This document shows positions 26,135 through 34,784 of a stretch of DNA of 42,343 bases, one piece after another (positions within the stretch are counted from its first letter, which is position 1; every line of letters begins with the position of its first letter). The stretch covers positions 1 to 42,343 of the forward strand of contig JAYZFL010000026.1 in NCBI GenBank assembly GCA_036336795.1. Direction: 5' to 3'. The notes beneath the pieces are model-generated. The model made no database searches. It saw nothing but the letters and a program-made list of their open reading frames with translations, and was not told the DNA's origin. Made by a program: the position numbers and the translations under genes. The DNA is from UBA822 sp036336795 (GTDB taxonomy: Bacteria > Gemmatimonadota > Gemmatimonadetes > Longimicrobiales > Gaopeijiaceae).

Positions 26135-26429
26135 TATTGTGTAGATCATTGGTTAGTGGTTCACAGCATGGAAACGCCAAGTTGTTGCCCGATCAACATT
26201 TACGCGTTACCGCATTTTCTCTGAGTAGTTCAGTTGTTTTTTGATTACAACGGTGCAGATCGTCATCAGCTAAGACGATGGGCCGACACACGAGATCGGC
26301 CGCGCGCTTGACGAAGCACCTGAACGTGTAGTATTCACCGACATTGGCCTTTTCCTTCTGGGCCAGGAGACTCGTCTCCCAGGCCAAGTTGTCAGGGGCA
26401 GCAGTTACTGAATCATTAAGGAGAATTGC
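26135..26429 (+). promoter_or_regulatory. Long structured 5' leader of korAB
   Basis: The predicted leader contains a perfect 6-bp stem GGCCGA/TCGGCC with a 9-nt loop (26281-26301). A second hairpin at 26361-26385 combines GGCC/GGCC and GGAGA/TCTCC stems around a CTCG loop and lies 45 nt before the start codon. A clean SD, AAGGAG, lies 6 nt before ATG 26430. I do not recognise a TPP-riboswitch consensus or another known class. Confidence 0.4.
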
Positions 26430-28229
26430 ATGACCGAGAAGGGCCTCGATTTCACCATAGCAATCGGCGGAGCCGCCGGCCAAGGAATCGCGACGCCGGG
26501 TAACATCCTCGCTCGTATGTTCGGACGGCGTGGCCTGCACCTTTATGCGTACAACGCATATCAGTCGATTATCCGCGGAGGACACATCCTTTTAACGCTG
26601 CGTATTCGTGACCAAGAGGTGCACAGCCACGGTGATAGTATAGATCTGTTACTTTGTCTCAACCAAGACACAATGGACAGACATCTCGGGATTCTTGGGC
26701 CTGGATCCCGGGTCCTCTATAACAGCGATACCGTCCATCCTGGTGAAATTCCTGACGGCGTCGTCCTATGTCCCATGCCCATCAGTGACTTGGCGGAAGG
26801 AAGCAAGAATAGGCTCATCCAGAACACTATCTCACTCGGTGTCATGATGTCCCTGCTGGGCGTCGACTTCTCGGTGCTGCAGGAGTCCTTGGAGCTTCTC
26901 TTCAGCCGGAAGGGATCCACCGTAGTCGAAGAGAACGTGAACATGGCCCAGGCTGGCCATGACCACGGGACCGCCAACTTCGAACCTTTCCCTGTGCAGT
27001 TACCGGAAGGAGATAAACCTCTCGCGATGTGGACCGGAAACTCTGCCCTGGCTATGGGGGGAGCCGCTGCCGGAGTGAAGTTCTATGCCGCATATCCCAT
27101 GAGCCCATCGACCGGAGTCCTACACTGGATGGCGCAACACGCGCACGAGCTTGGCATCATGGTGCGCCAGGTCGAGGACGAGATTGGTGTCGCCAATATG
27201 ACGATTGGTGCGGCGCACGCAGGCTGTCGCGCCATGTGTGCCACGTCCGGTGGTGGCTTTGCGCTGATGACGGAAGCCGTGGGAGCGGCGGCGATGATGG
27301 AAATCCCCGCAGTCTTTATCAACGTGATGCGTGCCGGACCCTCGACGGGTGTCCCGACTAAGACGGAGCAGGGAGACCTCTGGCAGGTCCTTGGCGCCAG
27401 CCAGGGAGATTTCGAGCGTTTCATCGTCGCGCCCAAGAACTCTTTGGACGCGTACAACACCGTCACAGAACTCTTCAACCTCGTGGACCGTGCCCAATGT
27501 CCCGGAATCATCATCTCCGACCTGCTCATTTCGGAAGGAACATTCAGCATCGACCCGGATCTCATCGACCTGCAGCCGAAGATCGACCGTGGAGCCCTTC
27601 TGGTCGATCCTTCTCCCGACGGAAACTACCTCCGATACGCTAACACGGAGAGCGGAATCTCTCCGCGAGTTCCGCCGGGCTATGAAGGATTCGTCCATGT
27701 CGTGGCAACAGACGAGCACGACGAGGACGGGGTGATCATCAGTGACGAATTCACCCATCCTCACAAGCGCCGTCGCAGTGTGGAGAAACGCGCCCGGAAG
27801 TTCCGAGGCGTTGCGGCAGACGTGCCCCCGCCAATCCTAGAGGGTCCCGAGGACGCCGAAGTAACGCTAGTTGGCTGGGGCTCCACTTACGGTGTGATCA
27901 GAGAGGCTATCGAGATACTGTCGGAGGGAGGAACATTTAGCGCCGCCCCGGTGGTCGCCAATCAGTTAGCCATTAAGTGGATCGTCCCGTTCCACGGTGA
28001 GGCAGTGAATGAGATCCTGTCGAGTGCAAAGCGGGTCCTCATCGTGGAGAATAACCACTCCGGCCAATTCGCTCGGTATCTGCGCAGCGAAACTGGCTTC
28101 TCCGCACACGGACATATTCGTAAATACGACGGTGAGCCTTTCATGCCGCATCACATCGTTGAAGGAGTCCTCGACCTACTGAATAGCGAAGCAACCACCT
28201 ACGTGCCGCATCAGGAGATGATCGTATGA
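26430..28229 (+). CDS. korA: 2-oxoacid:ferredoxin oxidoreductase, gamma-alpha fusion subunit
   Basis: This subunit of a 2-oxoglutarate (or other 2-oxo acid):ferredoxin oxidoreductase takes part in CoA-dependent oxidative decarboxylation with reduction of ferredoxin. The 599-aa chain starts with the gamma domain (IAIGGAAGQGIATPGNILAR, 10-190). The alpha domain follows from about 200, with Y222-P-M-S-P-S-T where the family has YP(I/M)(T/S)PS(S/T), and the conserved VEDEIGVANMTIGAAHAG. The middle and transketolase C-terminal-like domains (VTLVGWGSTYG, VENNHSGQFA) complete it. It overlaps korB by 4 bp (ATGA). No N-terminal ferredoxin domain is present. The usual annotation is KorA, but substrate specificity is not proven by sequence. 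Confidence 0.92.
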   Translation: MTEKGLDFTIAIGGAAGQGIATPGNILARMFGRRGLHLYAYNAYQSIIRGGHILLTLRIRDQEVHSHGDSIDLLLCLNQDTMDRHLGILGPGSRVLYNSDTVHPGEIPDGVVLCPMPISDLAEGSKNRLIQNTISLGVMMSLLGVDFSVLQESLELLFSRKGSTVVEENVNMAQAGHDHGTANFEPFPVQLPEGDKPLAMWTGNSALAMGGAAAGVKFYAAYPMSPSTGVLHWMAQHAHELGIMVRQVEDEIGVANMTIGAAHAGCRAMCATSGGGFALMTEAVGAAAMMEIPAVFINVMRAGPSTGVPTKTEQGDLWQVLGASQGDFERFIVAPKNSLDAYNTVTELFNLVDRAQCPGIIISDLLISEGTFSIDPDLIDLQPKIDRGALLVDPSPDGNYLRYANTESGISPRVPPGYEGFVHVVATDEHDEDGVIISDEFTHPHKRRRSVEKRARKFRGVAADVPPPILEGPEDAEVTLVGWGSTYGVIREAIEILSEGGTFSAAPVVANQLAIKWIVPFHGEAVNEILSSAKRVLIVENNHSGQFARYLRSETGFSAHGHIRKYDGEPFMPHHIVEGVLDLLNSEATTYVPHQEMIV

Positions 28230-29152
28230 CCACCGCAACCGCAGAGAGCACCACCGAGATGATCGGCCTCGAGCTTGCTCGGTCCCCAGAATCAGCAAAA
28301 GAGTTCAAGGGTAAAGTAGCGCCCGACTGGTGCCCCGGATGCGGAGACTTCGGAGTGCTGAACTCGCTCCAGCGCGCAGTCTTCGAGCTTGGGCTCAAGC
28401 CGCATGAAATCTTGTGCGTGAGCGGGATTGGCTGCTCGTCCAACTTGCCCGGATACTTCAACGCATACGGGATGCACACCCTGCACGGGCGCTCTCTCCC
28501 GGTGGCTACAGGAGCTAAACTGGGGAACCACCAACTCCATGTTATCGTTACCGGCGGCGACGGCGACGGCTACGGTATCGGTGGCAACCACCTTATGCAC
28601 ACGGCGCGTCGCAACATCGACCTCACGTACCTGGTGATGAACAATCAGATTTATGGTCTGACCACGGGCCAAGTTTCTCCCACCAGCCGCCCCGATATGA
28701 AGACGAAAAGCACACCCTTCGGAAACCTCGAGGTTCCGATCAACCCCATCACATCCGCGATCATGAACGGCGCCACATACGTCGCCCGTGGCTACAGCGC
28801 TGACCCAAAGCATCTGACGGAGATCATCAAGAAAGGGATCGAGCACAGGGGCTTTTCACTCATCGACGTCTTCAGCCCCTGTGTCACCTTCAACCATGAC
28901 AACGACTTCGCGTTTTTCAAACCGCGAATAAAGAAGCTGGAAGACGAGGGACATGACCCCAGTGACTGGAAAGCGGCCTGCGAAAAGGCGATGGCTTGGG
29001 GGGACGAAATCTACATCGGACTATTCCATGAGAACGATCGGCCCTCCCTTGACTCGCTTGAGCCGGCCCTTGACGACGGAATTCCCCTTGCACGCCGACC
29101 CCTCGGACTCAGTAGCGAGCAAGGCAAGAAACTGATCAACCGTATGATGTAA
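28226..29152 (+). CDS. korB: 2-oxoacid:ferredoxin oxidoreductase beta subunit
   Basis: This subunit binds ThDP and the [4Fe-4S] cluster. The 308-aa protein has the cluster cysteines Cys36 and Cys39 (WCPGCGDFG), Cys70 (GIGCSSNLPG) and Cys219 (FSPCVTF), with the spacing typical of two-subunit OFORs. The ThDP/Mg motif is GGDGDGYGIGGNH near 110-122, followed by MNNQIYGLTTGQVSPTS. The initiating ATG overlaps the korA stop, so the subunits are made together. The full set lacks a separate delta/ferredoxin gene, so an external ferredoxin must serve. Confidence 0.94.
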   Translation: MTTATAESTTEMIGLELARSPESAKEFKGKVAPDWCPGCGDFGVLNSLQRAVFELGLKPHEILCVSGIGCSSNLPGYFNAYGMHTLHGRSLPVATGAKLGNHQLHVIVTGGDGDGYGIGGNHLMHTARRNIDLTYLVMNNQIYGLTTGQVSPTSRPDMKTKSTPFGNLEVPINPITSAIMNGATYVARGYSADPKHLTEIIKKGIEHRGFSLIDVFSPCVTFNHDNDFAFFKPRIKKLEDEGHDPSDWKAACEKAMAWGDEIYIGLFHENDRPSLDSLEPALDDGIPLARRPLGLSSEQGKKLINRMM

Positions 29153-29238
29153 GGACGGAGCGGGCGGGAAAGGTATTTCACCGTGCGAGAGAGGACGCTC
29201 CTGTTCCTCACCGCACCTGCGTCGGATAATTCCAGCCT

Positions 29239-30684
29239 ATGAGAGATCTTCCGGTGAGTTCGTGGGCTGTCCTGGCAATAGGTATAGCAGCACTCCTACT
29301 TTCGTGCGCTCAAGTCGACGGGACGTCCAGCCAAAATCCTGGATTGGATGGTGAGCACGGAAGCCCCGTCGAGCTCTTCGATGGACGCGTGATTCCCGCT
29401 ATGCCGCAGCTGCTGGGGATGCGTGCTCAGTACGAGCTCCGTCTGGACTGGCTGGACAAAAAGCACGATATCCTCCTCGAGCAGATGCGTGAACATGGCA
29501 TTGAGATGTGGATCGTCGTGAGTGAGGAATTCCATCCAGATGCTGTCACCCAATACGTGGCACCTCCACTCCACTACACACGTCGACGGGATATCATGGT
29601 CTTCGTCGACACCGATACGGCAGGCCTAGCTAGCTACTCCGACTACTGGCGGCCTACAGGAGACTACCGGCGGTTCTTCGATCCACTGCCAGCAGATCGG
29701 AACACGAGAGGGATCCAGGACGCACGGACTGGGTTGAAAGTTCTTTGGGATCGGTACGATCCCAAGACCATCGGACTTAACATGGGCGGCGATCGGGGAC
29801 ACGACAGTGGCCTTACTCACGATAGCTACGAATTCTTGGTGGACGCCCTCGGTTCCGAAGCCGAATCGAGGTTCACTTCCGCCGTGGGACTCATCGAAGA
29901 TGTCTTCGATACTCGTCTGCCCAGCGAGCTGGAGCCGTACCGATCCCTTGTCCTCGCAACCGACGTTATCGCTCAGAGGGCCCTCTCAAACCTGGTGATC
30001 ACTCCAGGTGTGACGCGTGCGGAAGAGATCAAATGGTTTTTCGAGGAGACGATCGCAGAGTTGGGGGTGGGTGGGAAACCATGGTTCGAAATCCATGTCG
30101 CAGTTCAACGATACGATCCAGAAACCGGGGAGATGATCCCCTACGTTCACCCGGCACCCGACGATCTGGTCCTCCAACAGGGCGACATCATCCACTTGGA
30201 CTGTGGCTTCGACTACCTGGGCTTCGCCAGTGACTGGCAGAAGGTGGCGTACATCCTGAGGGACGGCGAAGAAAACGTACCCGAAGGGCTGAAGGTCGCC
30301 TTGGCTAATGCAAATTTGGTCCACGAGGCTTTCGCTTCGGAACCCCGCCCAGGGATGAGCGGATGGGAGGCCACCCTAGCTATAGCGGCCAAACTCGAGG
30401 GGGCAGACTTCCTCCCTAGCCTTTATTCCCACCCTATCGGATACCACGGGCATGCCCTCGGGCCATCCATCAACGCCCGTGACATGGACCTGTCCTCTCC
30501 TCCGATTCGGGACTCCTATCTTCGTGATGGCGCGTACCGCTCCATCGAATTCAGCGCGACCACCGTAATCCCGGAATACGGGGGTGCAACGGTGACGATC
30601 CCCATGGAGGACGACGGCTACCTAACAGCGAAAGGTTACGAGTACTTCCGGCCATATCAGACCGAATGGTACGTGATCGGTTAG
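29239..30684 (+). CDS. M24-family Xaa-Pro peptidase lipoprotein
   Basis: A metallopeptidase of the pita-bread fold (481 aa), predicted to be exported and lipid-anchored at Cys23 (lipobox LLSC). The N-terminal creatinase-like domain is at about 55-230. The C-terminal catalytic domain has all five metal ligands in order: Asp321 (HLDCGF), Asp332 (FASDWQK), His405 (YHGHALG), Glu437 (SIEFSATT) and Glu457 (MEDDGY). It likely trims proline-containing peptides outside the cytoplasm, which would feed the proline-related genes downstream. No clear SD precedes ATG 29239. A 10-bp-armed palindrome follows its stop. Confidence 0.88.
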   Translation: MRDLPVSSWAVLAIGIAALLLSCAQVDGTSSQNPGLDGEHGSPVELFDGRVIPAMPQLLGMRAQYELRLDWLDKKHDILLEQMREHGIEMWIVVSEEFHPDAVTQYVAPPLHYTRRRDIMVFVDTDTAGLASYSDYWRPTGDYRRFFDPLPADRNTRGIQDARTGLKVLWDRYDPKTIGLNMGGDRGHDSGLTHDSYEFLVDALGSEAESRFTSAVGLIEDVFDTRLPSELEPYRSLVLATDVIAQRALSNLVITPGVTRAEEIKWFFEETIAELGVGGKPWFEIHVAVQRYDPETGEMIPYVHPAPDDLVLQQGDIIHLDCGFDYLGFASDWQKVAYILRDGEENVPEGLKVALANANLVHEAFASEPRPGMSGWEATLAIAAKLEGADFLPSLYSHPIGYHGHALGPSINARDMDLSSPPIRDSYLRDGAYRSIEFSATTVIPEYGGATVTIPMEDDGYLTAKGYEYFRPYQTEWYVIG

Positions 30685-30688
30685 TCCT

Positions 30689-30709
30689 TATTGGTTACCG
30701 TAACCAATA
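30689..30709. repeat. Perfect 21-bp palindrome
   Basis: TATTGGTTAC, one C, GTAACCAATA: two 10-bp arms around a single base, 4 bp after the peptidase stop and about 190 bp before the racemase-family gene. The near-zero loop argues for a dimeric repressor operator rather than an RNA hairpin. Confidence 0.55.
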
Positions 30710-30788
30710 GAAATTTGCGGGATCAGGCCTCCCTTTTTCTGATCGAGTACAGGCTTTCGCGAGCACAGAGAATTGGAGGAAGAGTATC

Positions 30789-30836
30789 ATGCTAACCGCA
30801 GCTGGAGTTAAAATAGGGCGGAGTGCGCCCCGCTGA
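30789..30836 (+). CDS. Possible 15-aa leader peptide
   Basis: A mini-ORF (MLTAAGVKIGRSAPR) begins at ATG 30789, preceded by GGAGG at 9-nt spacing (or GGAGGA at 8), and ends at TGA 30836, 61 nt before the racemase-family start. Upstream is a short hairpin-capable GATCAG/CTGATC pair (30721-30744). It has no run of one amino acid, so classical attenuation is not evident. It may be a chance ORF. Confidence 0.25.
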   Translation: MLTAAGVKIGRSAPR

Positions 30837-30897
30837 GACTCCTTATCCCACCAAATATTCACTCACTTGTCAGGATGTAATTGGATCAGGAGAGGAA

Positions 30898-31965
30898 ATG
30901 GTTCTAGAGAATGCGGTCAAGGCTGTCGATACCCATGTCTGTGGTGAACCAGGTCGCGTCATCGTAGGGGGAGTCCGGGATGTTCCAGGTAAAAGTATGT
31001 TCGAAAAAATGCTATACCTCCAGACTGAGGAGGACGAACTGCGCCTACGCATGCTTCGGGAACCCCGAGGATACCCCGCAGCAAACTGCAATTTAATTCT
31101 GCCCCCTACCGTACCCGAAGCAGATGCGGGCTACGTGATCATGGAGCAAGTCGAATACCCTGGTATGTCGGGTACAAATACGATCGCCGTTACGACGGTT
31201 CTCATTGAAACTGGAATGGTGGAAGTCAAAGAGCCAATTACTGAGCTTACCCTAGAGGCGCCAGTTGGACTAATAAAAGTACGTGCTCAAGTAAACAGGG
31301 GTAAAGTCAGAGCGGTGACCTTTGAAAACGTTCCTGCGTTCGCGGTGCATCTCGATACACCAGTCGAAGTCCCCGAGCTTGGGACTGTCATCGTAGATGT
31401 GGCATACGGTGGAATGTTCTACGTCATCGCTGATGCGGAACCGCTGGGGCTAGCGTTGACCCCTGACGAAGCCGGGGATGCCGTGCGTCTGGGTGAAATG
31501 ATCAAGGCTGCTACTCAGGAGCAGCTAGATTGTGTCCATCCCGATAATCCCGGAATACGTGGTGTAACAATCGCTCAACTATCTGCACCACCCATTGGCT
31601 CCGATGCAGACCGGAGAAACACCGTAATCGTCTCCACCGGGAAGCTGGATTGGGATCGTCCATCGACGTGGAAAGGTGTGCTCGATCGATCTCCCTGTGG
31701 GACAGGCACCTGTGCCAAGATGGCCGCTCTTTATTCCAAGAGTGAACTTTCGTTAGGCCAGGATTTTCGGCACGAAGGTATTCTTGGTACGATCTTCACA
31801 GGTCGCCTGTTGCGTGAAACCAAGGTAGGCAAACACTCAGCTGTTGTCCCTACTCTCACAGGGACTGCCTGGATCACCGGTTTCGCAGAGTACATCGTCG
31901 ATCCGGAAGACCCTTTCCCCACCGGTTTCACGGTAGGCGACATATGGAGTTCTCAAGGAAAATAG
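30898..31965 (+). CDS. Proline racemase-family enzyme (Ser/Cys type)
   Basis: The PLP-independent racemase superfamily covers proline racemase, 4-hydroxyproline epimerase and trans-3-hydroxyproline dehydratase. The start at ATG 30898, with AGGAG just upstream, gives 355 aa beginning with the conserved KAVDTHVCGEPGRVI. The upstream in-frame extension to 30823 lacks homology. The first catalytic Cys (MCGH in canonical members) is replaced by Ser91 in PGMSGTNT. The second is retained as Cys267 in DRSPCGTGT. Ser/Cys members have been linked to hydroxyproline epimerase or dehydratase activity rather than plain proline racemase. Its codons look somewhat AT-richer than those of its neighbours. P5C reductase lies 3 kb away. 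Confidence 0.87.
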   Translation: MVLENAVKAVDTHVCGEPGRVIVGGVRDVPGKSMFEKMLYLQTEEDELRLRMLREPRGYPAANCNLILPPTVPEADAGYVIMEQVEYPGMSGTNTIAVTTVLIETGMVEVKEPITELTLEAPVGLIKVRAQVNRGKVRAVTFENVPAFAVHLDTPVEVPELGTVIVDVAYGGMFYVIADAEPLGLALTPDEAGDAVRLGEMIKAATQEQLDCVHPDNPGIRGVTIAQLSAPPIGSDADRRNTVIVSTGKLDWDRPSTWKGVLDRSPCGTGTCAKMAALYSKSELSLGQDFRHEGILGTIFTGRLLRETKVGKHSAVVPTLTGTAWITGFAEYIVDPEDPFPTGFTVGDIWSSQGK

Positions 31966-31987
31966 AGATTCGTACAATCAGTTATGT

Positions 31988-32017
31988 CCAATACCGATCT
32001 CTACAAACCAATACCGA
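31988..32017. repeat. Phased 10-bp direct repeats
   Basis: CCAATACCGA occurs at 31988-31997 and again at 32008-32017, 20 bp apart (two helical turns), in the 227-bp gap before the cytochrome c gene. Nothing else coding is seen in that gap. Such spacing suits a regulator contacting one DNA face. Confidence 0.45.
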
Positions 32018-32192
32018 ACCCGTAAAACTACAATTGAGCCAGACGACGAACAGGCAGGCGTAACCGCACAAAGCTTCACCAAGGTTAACACTCTGACCCC
32101 AATAGGCTGTCCTTGTCTGTCCGAGAAGATTGTTCTTACCTTGGCATCCTCAGTATCAGGGCACAAAACCCTCCTGTATTGGAAGGAAAAGA

Positions 32193-32978
32193 ATGACCCG
32201 GATTGAATCCTTGTCAGCTGTCGTCTTCTTCCTTGGAGCTCCATGCCTAATGGGTGTCACAGCAGCCGAGTCACAGAACCTCCAAATGAGTCCGGCTAAT
32301 GTCGCCGAAGGACGACGAATTTTTGAGTTGGACTGCGCCATCTGTCACGGAGGTGACGCCAAGGGTGGAAGAGGCCCGGACCTCACACGAGGGATTTTTC
32401 GCCATGCGAGCACAGACGAGCAGCTCCAGGAAATCCTGCGCGAAGGAATAGATGGAACTGAAATGCCGGGCAGAGTGCGTACGGACGAGAGAGCATGGAT
32501 GGTGGTCGCCTACCTTCGTTCGCTCGGTGGCGGCGGCGAAATACCGCAGGGAGACTTACAGCGAGGACGGGAGATTTTCTTTGGGACGGGAAATTGTAGT
32601 ACCTGCCACATGGTCTCCGGTGACGGCACGACACAAGGTCCCGACTTGACCTCGATCGGCTATCGGCGGTCCCCGGATTATCTCCGAACTTCTGTTCTCG
32701 ATCCGAACGCAGAGGTGGACCCAAAATGGTGGACGGCACAGGTGACCACAATCAGCGGGGAGCGTGCGACGGGCTACCTGCTAGGCGAAGATCTGCAATC
32801 CGTTCGACTTCTGGATGAAAACAATCATCTTCTAGCTTTTTCGAAGGAAGGGTTGGATCAGTTCACGCCGGTGAAAAGCTCGAGGATGCCCAGTTATCAG
32901 GGAATCCTCAATGATGTCGACATCGATAATCTGATCGCATACCTCGTGAGTCTACGCGGAGAAGGAGCTGAACGATGA
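32193..32978 (+). CDS. Dihaem cytochrome c, electron acceptor of the PQQ enzyme
   Basis: A periplasmic cytochrome of 261 aa. ATG 32193 follows a GGAAGG SD, and a signal peptide (SAVVFFLGAPCLMGVTAAES) precedes two c-type domains. The haem sites are C48-A-I-C51-H52 with an early Met ligand candidate in EMPGR, and C135-S-T-C138-H139 with a later MPSYQG. The last part (WTAQVTTISGERATGYLLGE) resembles the C-terminal region of cytochromes fused or paired with PQQ dehydrogenases. Its stop overlaps the PQQ gene by 4 bp, which strongly suggests a functional pair passing electrons to the respiratory chain. Confidence 0.9.
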   Translation: MTRIESLSAVVFFLGAPCLMGVTAAESQNLQMSPANVAEGRRIFELDCAICHGGDAKGGRGPDLTRGIFRHASTDEQLQEILREGIDGTEMPGRVRTDERAWMVVAYLRSLGGGGEIPQGDLQRGREIFFGTGNCSTCHMVSGDGTTQGPDLTSIGYRRSPDYLRTSVLDPNAEVDPKWWTAQVTTISGERATGYLLGEDLQSVRLLDENNHLLAFSKEGLDQFTPVKSSRMPSYQGILNDVDIDNLIAYLVSLRGEGAER

Positions 32979-34636
32979 GAACCCTGACAACGCTCCTCTG
33001 CATCCTGTCTACGGCTTGTCAGCCAGGTGGTTCGATGGCGGATAGCACCCGCGGGGAAGAAGACGGGCGGCTATCCGGAGCTATCGGCCCCGGCGATCGT
33101 CCCGTTACGGCTGAGCGATTAGTGAATGCTGGCCAGGAGCCTGAGAATTGGCTGATGTACTCTGGCGGATACTATTCTCAGAGATACAGCACTCTCGACC
33201 AGATTGATCGTGATAACGTAGCCGACCTAAAGGTTGAGTGGGTTCATCAATTCAATACCCTCTCAAGAGTTGAGACCACGCCGATAGTCATCGACGGGCT
33301 TATGATCATCACAGAATCACCAAGCAATGTGATCGCGCTCGACGCGGTGACAGGTCGACCGTTCTGGACTTACGATCACCCCATCCCGGAAGAGATTCGA
33401 GTCTGCTGTGGTGAGAATAACAGAGGCGTAGCGGTGCTCGGCGACATGGTTTACCTCGGGACCGTCAATGGTCACCTGCTAGCGCTTGATATCGCGACTG
33501 GCAACGTAATTTGGGACGTGCAGGTCGAGCGTCCGGAGGCTGGCTACAGCATCACCTCGGCTCCACTTGTTATCGGAAACAAGGTGATCACGGGTATGGC
33601 CGGGGGAGAGTACGGTGTCCGTGGATTCCTAGATGCTTATGATGCGACAACCGGCGAGCGCCTCTGGCGATTCTATACGATCCCCGGTCCCGGCGAACCA
33701 GGCAATGAGACTTGGAGTGGCAATTCATGGAGAACGGGAGGAGCTCCCACATGGGTAACCGGCTCCTACGATCCCGAGCTCAATCTGATCTATTGGGGCA
33801 CTGGCAACCCTGCTCCCGACTGGAACGGGGACATGCGTCTTGGGGACAACCTATGGGCCGATGCTGTCATTGCACTGAACGCCGACACGGGTGACCTCGT
33901 GTGGGGATTCCAGTTTACTCCTCACGACACCCATGATTGGGATGCCGTACAGATTCCGGTTCTCGCGGACATAGAGATCGATGGCCTAGTCCGTAAGGTG
34001 ATGCTCTGGGCAAACCGGAACGCCTTCTACTATATGCTAGATCGCGAGACAGGAGAATTTCTTTACGGGACTCCCTACGCCAAGCAAACTTGGGCCAAGG
34101 ATCTGGATCAGAATGGCCGCCCCATCCTCATAGAAAACATGGATCCGACAGAAGAAGGGATTGAGGTCTCTCCAACTATCGGTGGTGCGACCAACTGGAA
34201 CTCTCCGAGCTTCAGTCTTATGTCCGGACTCTTTTACACTTATGCACTCGATGGAGCCACTGTCTATTTCAAGCGAGACGACGATTACGTGGAAGGAGAC
34301 CAGTTTACGGGAGGCTACGGAACAAATGCGGATGAGCCAGAGAACTTTTTCGCCGCAATCCGAGCCCTCGATCCGTTGACCGGGGATCGGCGATGGGAGT
34401 ATCCCATATCAACGGTCGGAGGGAGGCCGGGAATCCTCAGTACCGGTGGCGGCATCATTTTTTCGGGAAGCGGCGACGGACACATTTTCGCGCTAGATCA
34501 AGATACCGGTGAGAATCTCTGGTACTTGAGTGTCGGCCGTGGAGTGCACGCAGCTCCCATGACCTACAGCGTCGACGACCGGCAGTACGTGAGTGTTGCC
34601 GCCAGTCACTCTCTATTCACGTTCGCGCTTCCCTAG
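32975..34636 (+). CDS. PQQ-dependent alcohol dehydrogenase, lipoprotein
   Basis: This quinoprotein of the methanol/ethanol dehydrogenase type has 553 aa. The lipobox LSTAC gives lipid anchoring at Cys15. It opens with the eight-blade hallmark NWLMYSGGYYSQRYSTLDQI and contains the vicinal Cys144-Cys145 (RVCCGENNRG) that forms the unusual adjacent disulfide next to PQQ. A catalytic-region motif is THDWDAVQIP, and blade-end phrases such as LDIATGNVIWD and LDQDTGENLWYLS recur. Translation is coupled to the cytochrome by an ATGA overlap. Substrate is probably a primary alcohol or aldehyde; whether it uses Ca or a lanthanide cannot be judged here. It converges on proC. Confidence 0.9.
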   Translation: MRTLTTLLCILSTACQPGGSMADSTRGEEDGRLSGAIGPGDRPVTAERLVNAGQEPENWLMYSGGYYSQRYSTLDQIDRDNVADLKVEWVHQFNTLSRVETTPIVIDGLMIITESPSNVIALDAVTGRPFWTYDHPIPEEIRVCCGENNRGVAVLGDMVYLGTVNGHLLALDIATGNVIWDVQVERPEAGYSITSAPLVIGNKVITGMAGGEYGVRGFLDAYDATTGERLWRFYTIPGPGEPGNETWSGNSWRTGGAPTWVTGSYDPELNLIYWGTGNPAPDWNGDMRLGDNLWADAVIALNADTGDLVWGFQFTPHDTHDWDAVQIPVLADIEIDGLVRKVMLWANRNAFYYMLDRETGEFLYGTPYAKQTWAKDLDQNGRPILIENMDPTEEGIEVSPTIGGATNWNSPSFSLMSGLFYTYALDGATVYFKRDDDYVEGDQFTGGYGTNADEPENFFAAIRALDPLTGDRRWEYPISTVGGRPGILSTGGGIIFSGSGDGHIFALDQDTGENLWYLSVGRGVHAAPMTYSVDDRQYVSVAASHSLFTFALP

Positions 34637-34784
34637 AATCTAAGGCTCACCGATCGTCAAAGAAGAACCCCGTAAAAATCGTGTTCGCGAATACGCCTTG
34701 AGCGGTAAGAGTGTACGTCGCTGCGAACGGCGACCACGATCCTCGGGAATCCGCTAGTATCTCAACTGGCGCCTACGGTGTCCC

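Larger units (their letters stand above)
25917..26429. other. Divergent 513-bp non-coding region
   Basis: The region separates the LVIVD gene (minus) and korA (plus). No supportable protein gene is present. It contains an imperfect palindrome around TGACTTTAAATCA (about 26063-26075), the plus-strand promoter at 26100-26128, two copies of GCTTGACGAAG (one overlapping the -35 box, the other near 26305-26316), and two hairpins in the presumed korA leader. Confidence 0.55.

Noticed and set aside
26135..26429. TPP riboswitch in front of a ThDP enzyme operon
   Set aside because: The CTGAGA...ACCTGAtctggaTAATgCC core of THI elements is absent.
27120..27764. 214-aa minus-strand open frame
   Set aside because: Antisense to conserved alpha-domain motifs of korA; no recognisable domain.
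34680..34695. CGTGTTCGCGAATACG palindrome
   Set aside because: Imperfect, no loop, and in a convergent gap where an operator is not expected.
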